Assembly: GCA_937959095.1 (NCBI GenBank)
Contig: CALGLY010000471.1
Location: 1-12,788 of the forward strand
Reading direction: 5' to 3'
From: an uncultured Saprospiraceae bacterium
GTDB taxonomy: Bacteria > Bacteroidota > Bacteroidia > Chitinophagales > Saprospiraceae
DNA length: 12,788 nt
In this document: piece by piece, positions 7,101 to 12,788 of the stretch
How the letters are laid out: each line of letters begins with the position of its first letter
Numbering within the stretch: the first letter of the stretch is position 1
Position numbers and translations under genes: made by a program
Notes under the pieces: model-generated
Told to the model about the DNA's origin: nothing
Database searches by the model: none
Seen by the model: only the letters and a program-made list of their open reading frames with translations

Positions 7101-8637
7101 CATCGTAGGCCACAAACCCTCGCTCCATGAGGTCGAATAATAAACTTTGAATATTCTCTTCTGTAAATTTCGGATTGATGCGTTTTGCAAGGAAATCAGC
7201 ATCTAACTCTCTTGTATTTTCTTTATTTGCTACCGCAGCTAATACTGCTACGGGATTTGCACTTGATAAATTTTGGATACGTTCATAATCATTCTCATCA
7301 AAATAATTACTAGATTCAAAGGTCGCACGTCTTGTATTCGATGCCGTTCTACTGACGACAACATTTTGTCCAATCACTAGAGAATCTTGCTCCAAATAAG
7401 CATTCAAATTTTCCACATTGATACTAATATCGTGTGCCGAACTATAAAATGGATTGCGATCACGTCCTTCTTTCCCACGCTTCATGCGTAAGGTCTTGGT
7501 TGGGATGTGAAAGCGAATATTTACCGAAGGATGATAAATAGAATCAATGCCATTGTATAGCGTCGATTCTACGTGTTCGCCTGTGAGATATTCCCCACGC
7601 TTGATAATAACTAACTCGGACTTTCCGCGATACTTCAAGCCACCATTTTCATCTCGGATGCGCACTTCTGCCATTCCTTGATCTGCACCATAGCCATATA
7701 CGGTAGTTCCATGCAAACGGAAGCCCCCTGCATATTCAATGCCTCGCCCGATATTGCTAATTTCTAGTACGTTTTCCTTCGACTCGAAGCGCGGATAGGT
7801 GCCTTCCATGGTAGCATTGGAGGAAACTAATTTATCTTGAAAATTGCCAAGTATTTTTTTATTACCGAAATAACTAGGGTATTGCAATTTTACATTCTCT
7901 ATTTTGTAGAGACTAGTATTCATTTCTATTTCATAGTTATCTGGGAACTCTGCGAATACTTTTTCAGCCAAATTAAAGCGATCCCAAGTCACGCGCCCGC
8001 CTGATCCCTTCCAAACATTAAGCGTGGGGTAATACTTTCCTTTGGTATCTAAAATCTGGATACTATCTTTTTTGTAGGTTGCCATCAAACTCGTATTCTG
8101 AAAATGAAATACGGGCATATTTTCCTCATAACGCATTTGGTATTTTCCTGCTATAATAGACCAATCTGTTCCAGTTTTGGAGTAGCGCAGCATATTGTCT
8201 TCAAAGAAATATTGCGAAAAACTCAAGAAATCACTAAGCGGCTTCGTTTTTCGTCCTTCTATATTCGATGCAATTTCAAAAAGAATCACATGCCACTCAT
8301 TGAAACGTTCCGAACCTGCGGTAGCATCCGATTTCACCAATCGCAAACCCTTCAGATACATGGCAAACTGCCCTGCATTCACACCTTTCTTCAACATTTC
8401 ATTTCCTATCGTCAAGATTTTTTGAAACTCTTCCTCTGTATAAACACCTGCGCTGAATATCCCAGCAAAGGTTTTGTACTCTTCATCGAGGGCTTTTCGT
8501 TGGCTTGAGCCTATAAATTCTTTTAACTGTGTCAAAAATTCAGTGCGATTCGTAGAGAATTGCTCCAAACGTTGTTGTGCATTAGCGGTACAAGTAATTG
8601 CCAATGCGAACAGGAAAACCAGTATTTGTTTTTGCAT
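4114..8637 (-). CDS. Giant secreted beta-rich repeat protein of unknown function (1507 aa)
   Basis: I do not recognise a named family. The start at 8637 is supported by an immediate signal peptide (MQKQILVFLFALAITCTANAQ, cleavage probably after residue 21). Residues about 22-140 look helical; about 140-480 are mainly beta with a GSGGRVTWDR motif near 210; about 478-528 is a short helical patch with a winged-helix look; about 530-1300 is a long series of short alternating beta strands. Two internal repeat pairs are visible: residues 774-814 with 867-905 (LSxxGLxGxG then an acidic-aromatic pair, KA and S), and 554-602 with 1002-1049 (TN...G[IV]P[YF]I). There are few cysteines and no further membrane segment; the C-terminus (residues about 1465-1507) is helical and basic and lacks an evident type IX sorting domain. 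The repeats recall periplasmic or surface beta-solenoid or lipid-conduit proteins, but that is only an analogy. It lies downstream of the RDD gene, with its own likely promoter. Confidence 0.85.
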   Translation of the reverse strand: MQKQILVFLFALAITCTANAQQRLEQFSTNRTEFLTQLKEFIGSSQRKALDEEYKTFAGIFSAGVYTEEEFQKILTIGNEMLKKGVNAGQFAMYLKGLRLVKSDATAGSERFNEWHVILFEIASNIEGRKTKPLSDFLSFSQYFFEDNMLRYSKTGTDWSIIAGKYQMRYEENMPVFHFQNTSLMATYKKDSIQILDTKGKYYPTLNVWKGSGGRVTWDRFNLAEKVFAEFPDNYEIEMNTSLYKIENVKLQYPSYFGNKKILGNFQDKLVSSNATMEGTYPRFESKENVLEISNIGRGIEYAGGFRLHGTTVYGYGADQGMAEVRIRDENGGLKYRGKSELVIIKRGEYLTGEHVESTLYNGIDSIYHPSVNIRFHIPTKTLRMKRGKEGRDRNPFYSSAHDISINVENLNAYLEQDSLVIGQNVVVSRTASNTRRATFESSNYFDENDYERIQNLSSANPVAVLAAVANKENTRELDADFLAKRINPKFTEENIQSLLFDLMERGFVAYDDNTKTIDVKEKVFHYANASQRRVDFDGLRIESQTDSINATLDWKTNKMTMGGIPYIEFSPTQRVALKPVDGTVVMEENRNMQFDGRLFAGFSRMEGKGFKFNYDRFHIELDSVDYFDIFVPTGKMLGKNKPEAISLGSRIENLNGVLLIDAPSNKSGSEDIEIFPSFQSKEHSFVYYDDKEIFNGVYKRDSFYFQLDKFSFNKLDQLTIHDVKFDGELYSSDIFPEFRDELIIRDPDKSLGFVHQIPGDNYPMYRDKGWYKGEIDLSNKGLLGKGEIEYLKAKVQSEDIIFKPKQLTATAKTFNVEEDRASGVQWPQAAGIDVSIDWQPYQDSMYVQTKEELFSIFQANDHTVDGTLVLSPGGLKGIGVLDWSKATMSSPLFAFGPFSATADTTNLKIKAGEEEEIALKTRNVNGKVDFDTEQASFTANDEFLITELPYNQYETSMNEFEWDMKEQKVQFKTEPNTLGAFLSVHPDQDSLTFKGEDALYDLTTNELAIEGVPFIRSSDAYIYPDEGRVFVQPNAVMDTLTNAKIVANIVNKNHVINRATVQITGNRTYTASGFYEYNIGDKQQEVEFSDIQGKPVGKGALSEKESITRANGTIAPEDTFYIDLKTEFQGDIRLSAESKALFFDGFARLEAPKLPRQDWFRIRCEGDKEDLAIRFENPKNLDAQPLRTGIFLSKETARVYPSVMAPLYFRKDRALLPVTGFMKYDREKDYFIFADSVKTVRPEAPKGNKIVYKNRTGKIEAEGKFDICSGAKYINVEAAGTLETQMPIKEDSTSFMDYKIEAQFMAAVDLIVPDKLMTILIKDLQSSAIESRPVNYLADTEFYKKTITELFPLSKDVNNAITGLTSGTLELPAKVNKHTFLFSNLPMKWDPDYQSFVSSGSRIGLVSIQGELFNYTYKGYVEFKMPTNDDDRVYIYLESPSGNFYYFGFKAGILNLTSNNEDYLKTLEGLKAKELVKKMKDGETYEIQIVAPSVANMFVNRAKAAQ

Positions 8638-8792
8638 GAATGTATTTTTAATTCGATATGCTGCTTCTAGGTCTAAAGCAAGCTTGATATATCACCTAAT
8701 AGATACGTTATTTTAGTAGGCTATCGTATATTTTGTAGATTTAAAAGTGCGGAAAACACTAATTATTTTTCTTTCATGGAAGGTACAAGCAG

Positions 8793-8800
8793 CAAAGGTA
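8793..8800 (-). promoter_or_regulatory. Likely -7 element (TACCTTTG) for the giant gene
   Basis: The minus strand reads TACCTTTG followed by CTGCTTG, a perfect match to the Bacteroidota -7 consensus TAnnTTTG and in a very typical context for that phylum. No clear TTTG -33 box is present; the upstream 20 bases are T-rich. The leader would be about 150 bases. The rest of the 221-base spacer (8638-8858) shows only a small palindrome, tgatatatca. Confidence 0.45.
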
Positions 8801-8858
8801 CAAGATAAAACGCATTAAAAAATTAAAAATATGAATCAATTGAGTGTGCTTCTAAAGT

Positions 8859-9596
8859 TTAGCGCGTCAATACAATATAATCTCGAATTAAGGTTTTCAA
8901 GAATTCTACCTTATCCGTAGGTTGCTCTTGAATGTCTAGAATTTGGCGTAGGCGATCACTCAATTCTTGAATAGCGGTTTGGTGCGCAGCATTTGGGTGT
9001 TTTCGTACGCGCTCTAAGGCTTCCTTCACAAATAGCATATCCGACTCCTTCAACTGCCGTACTTGTGTATATACAGGTTCATATTCTTCGATAGAATCGA
9101 TACTTAAAATATTCTCTAAGGAGATTTGCATGCTGCTTTTGGTGCGGATGACGGTAGTATTCGCACTCATATCGCCGAGACGTTGGTTTTTAGCGGAAGA
9201 AGTCACAAAGATTGCGCCTATTGCCCCTAGAGACAAGAAGGCATCCAAGAGATAAAAGACGGCCCGCAACAGATAATCACTCAAGCTTGGTTCTTGCCCA
9301 TCGAGGCGAACGACTCTGATGCTTAAAGCTTTTTTTCCCCACGATTGCCCATTCGCGAAAATTTCAGAGCTTAATTGGTAGAGCATGAATGCAGCCAATG
9401 GCCCAACCCCTAGCATAACTCCCCAAAACATATTGGAATCAAAATCGAAAGCACTGAAGATAAGCATACAAAAGATAAGATACCCCATCCCGACAATGAC
9501 TATGTCGATGACAAAAGCAAGAATGCGCTCCCGCAAAGAAGCTAATTCATAATTGATAGATACATTTTGCGCTGTTCGGATATCTATGTTTTGCAT
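8859..9596 (-). CDS. RDD family membrane protein with cytoplasmic C-terminal extension
   Basis: Integral membrane protein of the RDD family, 245 residues. The name-giving residues are visible: R24 and D31 in the first helix region (RILAFVIDIVIVG), and D142 in RLGDMSANTTVI near the end of the domain. The typical cytoplasmic loop after helix 2, SWGKKALSIRVVRLDG, is at 85-100. Membrane segments lie at about 26-48, 57-75 and 105-131. Residues about 150-245 form a charged, probably helical cytoplasmic tail that is not part of the RDD domain; I do not recognise it, though similar tails occur in Bacteroidota RDD proteins. RDD proteins have no agreed general function; transport, including Na+/H+ exchange in one studied case, has been suggested. 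It shares strand with the giant secreted protein downstream (221-base gap) and is divergent from mce. The start at 9596 gives a short polar lead before helix 1, as expected. Confidence 0.88.
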   Translation of the reverse strand: MQNIDIRTAQNVSINYELASLRERILAFVIDIVIVGMGYLIFCMLIFSAFDFDSNMFWGVMLGVGPLAAFMLYQLSSEIFANGQSWGKKALSIRVVRLDGQEPSLSDYLLRAVFYLLDAFLSLGAIGAIFVTSSAKNQRLGDMSANTTVIRTKSSMQISLENILSIDSIEEYEPVYTQVRQLKESDMLFVKEALERVRKHPNAAHQTAIQELSDRLRQILDIQEQPTDKVEFLKTLIRDYIVLTR

Positions 9597-9624
9597 GCTA
9601 GATTTTTAGAACATAAACTAGATA

Positions 9625-9716
9625 GTGAGAAAAGTGAGCAGATGAGAGACCCCATATAGTTATTGAGAGTGCTATAAATTCCTATTTCACTTTCTTATTT
9701 CTCTCGCTTTTCTCAC
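9625..9716. repeat. Inverted repeat in the RDD-mce spacer
   Basis: gtgagaaaagtgag (9625-9638) is the inverted copy of ctcgcttttctcac (9703-9716), 13 of 14 bases complementary with the odd pair being a possible G-U wobble; the arms are 64 bases apart. The stretch 9682-9721 is strongly pyrimidine-rich on the plus strand. It may fold in the leader of the RDD transcript or mark a pair of protein-binding sites. Confidence 0.45.
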
Positions 9717-9735
9717 GCTCTATTGAGGATTTACT

Positions 9736-9743
9736 TATACTTG
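9736..9743 (+). promoter_or_regulatory. Possible -7 element (TATACTTG) for mce
   Basis: TATACTTG matches TAnnTTTG at all but one defined base and is followed by CAC, a common context in Bacteroidota. Transcription would start about 10 bases before the ATG at 9761. No good -33 box is seen. Confidence 0.3.
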
Positions 9744-9745
9744 CA

Positions 9746-9753
9746 CAAAAGTA
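9746..9753 (-). promoter_or_regulatory. Possible -7 element (TACTTTTG) for the RDD gene
   Basis: The minus strand reads TACTTTTG, a perfect TAnnTTTG match, two bases away from the opposing candidate of mce. If used, the RDD leader would be about 140 bases and would carry the inverted repeat at 9625-9716. No -33 box was found, which lies in the mce coding region. Confidence 0.28.
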
Positions 9754-9760
9754 CTAAACT

Positions 9761-10177
9761 ATGGATGCACTACGCGTAGAACATATCGGAATTGCCGTAA
9801 AAAATTTGGAAGATAGTAATGCCCTCTTCAAGCAATTGCTCGGAATAGAGCATTATAAAGTGGAAGAAGTGGCTTCCGAGTATGTGAATACTTCGTTCTT
9901 TCAAGTAGGGGAATCGAAAATAGAATTGCTACAAGCGACAGCCGATAGCAGTGCCATTGCTAAATTTGTGGAAAAACGTGGCGAAGGCATCCATCACATC
10001 GCTTTTGAAGTAGAGGATATTCATGCCTCCATGCAGGATTTGCGCGAAAATGGCTTTCGCTTACTCAATGAAGCCCCTAAGCGTGGTGCGGATAATAAAT
10101 TGGTCTGCTTCGTGCATCCAAAAACTGCAAATGGCGTGCTAGTGGAACTGTGCCAGACGATTCGGGAGGAAGAATAA
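9761..10177 (+). CDS. mce: Methylmalonyl-CoA epimerase
   Basis: Interconverts (2R)- and (2S)-methylmalonyl-CoA, linking methylmalonyl-CoA mutase to propionyl-CoA carboxylase in propionate metabolism; cytoplasmic. The 138 residues form a single vicinal-oxygen-chelate domain of the usual length. Visible marks: VEHIGIAVKNLEDS at the N-terminus with likely metal ligand H8; KIELLQ with E55; GEGIHHIAFEVEDI with H79 as likely ligand; GADNKLVCFVHPKTANGVLVEL with E129 as the last ligand. The ligand assignment follows the family pattern (His, Gln/Glu, His, Glu), not a structure. The ATG is the only sensible start since the motif EHIGIAV follows within seven residues. It stands alone here: no mutase or carboxylase gene is next to it. 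The nearby small VOC families (glyoxalase I) fit less well because of the HHIAFEV and HPK...GVLVEL pattern. Confidence 0.92.
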   Translation: MDALRVEHIGIAVKNLEDSNALFKQLLGIEHYKVEEVASEYVNTSFFQVGESKIELLQATADSSAIAKFVEKRGEGIHHIAFEVEDIHASMQDLRENGFRLLNEAPKRGADNKLVCFVHPKTANGVLVELCQTIREEE

Positions 10178-10267
10178 TAGAGGCTTGTGCTTTCTTTTGA
10201 TAACGGTCATTTAGAAACAACTATTAATTTACTCTTATAGATTAACTACTTGATTCTCTAATATCTA

Positions 10268-11176
10268 TCATTGTCCATCTACTGAATAAGGCCTATTATT
10301 CGCGACTAAATGAGGTGTATTATCTTCCCAAAGAATTATTTTTCCCTTTTTATAATCAATTGAAATTTTACAACAACTCAAAAAAGGAAAACCTAATAAG
10401 CCATCTGATTGCTCCACGACTTTCGTTAAGTCAACTTGTATAAAAGGTTGATTGAAAAAACTAGTAGTAGCAATAGTTGTTTGCTGCGCTATTATTTGCT
10501 GATAGATGCGTTCTTTTTGGTCAGCACTACGCAGCAAAATGGGCTGTTCGATAGGCAATAAGGTAGGACTTTGGATATCGGAATTCAATAAATTAGAACC
10601 AGAAGCCGAATCAATAATAAGCTGATAAGGTTGTTCATCCATATTGATTTCTAACAGCACGAGGTGGGCTGCCATCTGAAAAGGAACAATTGCTAAGGGT
10701 TTTTGCTGGTCATATAAATCAGGTGCGTTGCCTTTATATAGTCCGATTTCTTTTTGTGTATAATCGAATAAAATATGCCATTCTTTCAAAACGTCATAAC
10801 CAATAAGTCCAAGCAAAGGTTCATTGATGCGCTCCTCTAAATGGCTCAAATCCAGCACCACTGCATCGAAATTTTGCTTATTAAGACAATTCCATTGAAA
10901 ACTACGAACTTGTTTTTCTTCAATCTTTATTGCTGCATGCAGACCTGCCGCTTCTAAATTACTTGCTTTTCCTTCAAAGCGGGTACTATTAAGCATCAGC
11001 GTAGGTGCGCCCGTATCCAATATAAAAGCGCCTTCTTGTCCATCTATAGTGGCAGTAAGTACAATAAGATTGGCTTCCAAATCGAAGGGGATAGTGCAGG
11101 ATTTTTTAGCTGCACAGGTCGCTATCATTCCAAATAATACGAGCTTTAAATAAATCCATCTCCACATAGCTTGCAT
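10268..11176 (-). CDS. Secreted two-lobed retropepsin-like aspartyl protease
   Basis: Probable exported aspartyl peptidase of the retropepsin-like type (Asp_protease_2 style), 302 residues. An N-terminal hydrophobic segment (about 5-21) is a signal peptide or lipoprotein signal: a Cys at 21 after MIAT is possible but a poor lipobox. Two lobes follow. Lobe 1: DGQEGAFILDTGAPTLMLNS at about 45-64, with catalytic D54-T-G, then LLGLIGYDVLKEWHILFDYT at 121-140. Lobe 2 repeats the plan: QLIIDSASGSNLLNSD at 185-200, with D189-S-A in place of DTG, then GLLGFPFLSCCKISIDYKKG at 259-278. Retropepsins work as homodimers of one such lobe, so a single chain with both lobes can make a pepsin-like pair. Whether lobe 2 is active is open, since the Gly after D-S is replaced by Ala. 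Convergent with mce; the 90-base gap between them holds no clear hairpin. Start at 11176 or the ATG three codons on. Confidence 0.82.
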   Translation of the reverse strand: MQAMWRWIYLKLVLFGMIATCAAKKSCTIPFDLEANLIVLTATIDGQEGAFILDTGAPTLMLNSTRFEGKASNLEAAGLHAAIKIEEKQVRSFQWNCLNKQNFDAVVLDLSHLEERINEPLLGLIGYDVLKEWHILFDYTQKEIGLYKGNAPDLYDQQKPLAIVPFQMAAHLVLLEINMDEQPYQLIIDSASGSNLLNSDIQSPTLLPIEQPILLRSADQKERIYQQIIAQQTTIATTSFFNQPFIQVDLTKVVEQSDGLLGFPFLSCCKISIDYKKGKIILWEDNTPHLVANNRPYSVDGQ

Positions 11177-11200
11177 TTTTTATATCAATAAGGCAACTCA

Positions 11201-11208
11201 CAAAAATA
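11201..11208 (-). promoter_or_regulatory. Possible -7 element (TATTTTTG) for the protease gene
   Basis: The minus strand reads TATTTTTG, a perfect TAnnTTTG match, 25 bases before the ATG at 11176, giving a plausible leader of under 20 bases. The region is very AT-rich, so chance matches are likely, and no -33 box is evident. Confidence 0.35.
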
Positions 11209-11342
11209 AATAGCACAATTTATATTTGTGTGTTATTCCTAAAGTACATGCAAGTTACATATTTTTTTACAAGTAGTTAATATTAAATTAACATTGTAAA
11301 TGAATTTAGACCCGCGCACAAGCACTTATTGGGAAAGAAAAA

Positions 11343-12788
11343 TCAATCCAAAAGCAAGCTTGCATTACTCATGACTCCCAAATGGTTTCTATGCCGTATC
11401 GCTATATAATATTCATCGGGGCAGACATCGAAAGCGACATCTGAGATACCATCTATGTCTACTATATCTCCATCGCGTTGTAGAAGTGCGGCACGTGTAG
11501 CGAGGACTTTGTTCGCAGCAGCTTTATCCCGCAATTCTATTAACACCCAATCCACTATCGCATTCATGCCTGTGGTATTCAAAACAGTAGTGGTTGTCGT
11601 TTCGCCACCACCATCAGCTACATGCGCGAAACCTGCTGCGGTAAAAGGCTCTGTCATTGGAATAAGGTTATTGCTTCTCAAATCGTCCTTCATCAAGTTA
11701 GCCATAGCATCATATGCACCTTGTAAATAGACTTTTGGGCGCACTAATAAAGGCGCAACGGTTTCCGAAAAATGTACATTATCTAAGCAGACTTCTCCTG
11801 TTTCAAAGCCCATATCGAAAGTCAAAAGCGTATTGGCAGTAACAGGCGCATTGAAACTAATCACATATTCTGTCCATTGATTAGCGAGGGTATACGTCTG
11901 TGCAGCATACTGAGCATAAGTAGTGGAGTTGATAATATTCGCTCGCAATTGCTTATTAGCCGTAGCTGATTTTGCCCAAAAACGTAGCGTATAATTTTGC
12001 CCTACTAGCAAATCGAGGCTAGTATATCCCAATTGCACATCCCAAGAATTTGCGCCTAGGTTAGTCACATCTATACAGATTGCCTTGTCCCCTTCTTGCA
12101 CATCGCTTGTGACAATGTTGTGTGTAGCCGCGCCACCATTGAATGCATTTAGATTCCAAGCAGATAAATCTTGTTCAAAACTTGGGTTAAAAAGCGCGTT
12201 TCGTGTTACTTCCACAGGAAAATCTACGGTCGCGCTACCACAAGCATTCGTTAACATTGCCTGAATAGTACCGCCTAAATGACTCCAATCTACGGTAATT
12301 TCGGAAGTACCTGCGCCTGTCATCAATGTTGCACCATCAGGTAGTGTCCAAGTATAAGTTGTTCCGCTTAGAGTAGGCAATTTGTAAGTCGCACTAGTGC
12401 AAGGAGCAACCAGGGCATCGCCTGATATTGCAATATCTTCCACTTCTTGATATACCCGCACATAATCCACTTCCATCTGTTGTGGAAATTGGGTCGTTGC
12501 GTCTGGCGCGCCTGGCCAATTACCACCAACCGCCACATTTAACAACAAATGAAATCGCTGATTGAAAGGCCAATGATAGGGACTCACGTCTGCTACTACT
12601 AAGGTGTGAAATTGCACTCCATCCACATACCAACGAATTTCTGAAGGAGTCCATTCCACGCTATAAATCGAAAAATCATCATTGTACGTACCGCTTGGTT
12701 TTATGTAACTATCGCCCATATATTGGTGTGCAAAAGGTGGATTCGTTCCCCAATGTGCCGTGCCGTAAGTCGTACTTGGCTGATGCCC
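11343..12788 (-). CDS. GH16 beta-glucanase with Ig-like and CBM4/9 modules, 5' end outside the window
   Basis: Partial: the frame is open to the window edge, and the codons upstream of the ATG at 12719 (YGTAHWGTNPPF) are clearly part of the enzyme, so that ATG is internal. 481 residues are present. Counting from the internal Met at 12719: the C-terminal part of a GH16 jelly-roll at 1-92 (FSIYSVEWTPSEIRWYVDG, FHLLLNVAVGGNWPG, QMEVDYVRVY), as in laminarinase-type endo-beta-1,3-glucanases; a PKD/Ig-like module at 93-172 (YTWTLPDGA); a CBM4/9-like module at 173-318 (NPSFEQDLSAWNL, YTLRFWAKS); then an unrecognised module at about 325-458. The catalytic ExDxxE motif should lie upstream, outside the window. 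Substrate is likely a beta-1,3- or mixed-linkage glucan. The chain ends in SNASLLLD with no type IX sorting domain. Export is inferred from family. Confidence 0.88.
   Translation of the reverse strand, partial: GHQPSTTYGTAHWGTNPPFAHQYMGDSYIKPSGTYNDDFSIYSVEWTPSEIRWYVDGVQFHTLVVADVSPYHWPFNQRFHLLLNVAVGGNWPGAPDATTQFPQQMEVDYVRVYQEVEDIAISGDALVAPCTSATYKLPTLSGTTYTWTLPDGATLMTGAGTSEITVDWSHLGGTIQAMLTNACGSATVDFPVEVTRNALFNPSFEQDLSAWNLNAFNGGAATHNIVTSDVQEGDKAICIDVTNLGANSWDVQLGYTSLDLLVGQNYTLRFWAKSATANKQLRANIINSTTYAQYAAQTYTLANQWTEYVISFNAPVTANTLLTFDMGFETGEVCLDNVHFSETVAPLLVRPKVYLQGAYDAMANLMKDDLRSNNLIPMTEPFTAAGFAHVADGGGETTTTTVLNTTGMNAIVDWVLIELRDKAAANKVLATRAALLQRDGDIVDIDGISDVAFDVCPDEYYIAIRHRNHLGVMSNASLLLD

Noticed and set aside
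6781..7140. 119-codon plus-strand open frame inside the giant gene
   Set aside because: Same reasoning: antisense shadow with no start context or recognisable product.
8684..8693. Palindrome tgatatatca in the spacer before the giant gene
   Set aside because: Ten AT-rich bases of this kind are expected by chance; no second copy was seen nearby.
11221..11228. Perfect TATATTTG -7-like match on the plus strand
   Set aside because: No plus-strand gene follows and no -33 element is near; the stretch is AT-rich, so a chance match is the simplest reading.
11276..11292. gttaat / attaac hairpin after the GH16 stop
   Set aside because: Only a 6-bp, all but one A-T stem; too weak to call a terminator.

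Overview
The window reads as a chromosomal segment of a member of the Bacteroidota, most likely from the Saprospiria or a nearby lineage. Pointers are a DUF5686 outer-membrane protein with a carboxypeptidase-regulatory-like N-terminal domain, a modular secreted GH16 glucanase with PKD/Ig-like and CBM4/9 modules, signal peptides ending in AQ, weak or absent Shine-Dalgarno sites, and several TAnnTTTG-type -7 promoter elements. The lineage is inferred from family style, not from a marker gene. No mobile element, CRISPR array, tRNA or rRNA was seen, and no gene-free stretch exceeds about 220 bases.

Layout, left to right: (1) a minus-strand gene for a DUF5686/carboxypeptidase-regulatory-like outer-membrane protein (115-2616). 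(2) Divergent from it, a plus-strand nucleoside:H+ symporter-family MFS transporter (2780-3985), cut in two by a single in-frame TAA at 3329-3331, exactly in the loop between its two six-helix halves. (3) A terminator hairpin and a second stem-loop between convergent genes (3986-4113). (4) A 1507-residue secreted, beta-rich protein of unknown function on the minus strand (4114-8637), containing at least two pairs of internal repeats. (5) An RDD-family membrane protein upstream of it on the same strand (8859-9596). (6) Methylmalonyl-CoA epimerase on the plus strand (9761-10177), divergent from the RDD gene across a spacer holding a 14-nt inverted repeat and back-to-back putative -7 elements. 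(7) A minus-strand secreted two-lobed retropepsin-like aspartyl protease (10268-11176). (8) The C-terminal part of a GH16 family beta-glucanase with Ig-like, CBM4/9 and an unrecognised C-terminal module (11343 to the window end), whose catalytic motif lies outside the window.

The genes do not form an obvious pathway or operon; strands alternate and most seem to be transcribed singly. The shared theme is the cell envelope and export: five of the seven loci encode membrane or exported proteins. The most interesting items are the split transporter, the giant repeat-bearing secreted protein, and the fused two-lobed retropepsin with a degenerate second active site. I did not find a clear new defence or mobile system and do not claim one.
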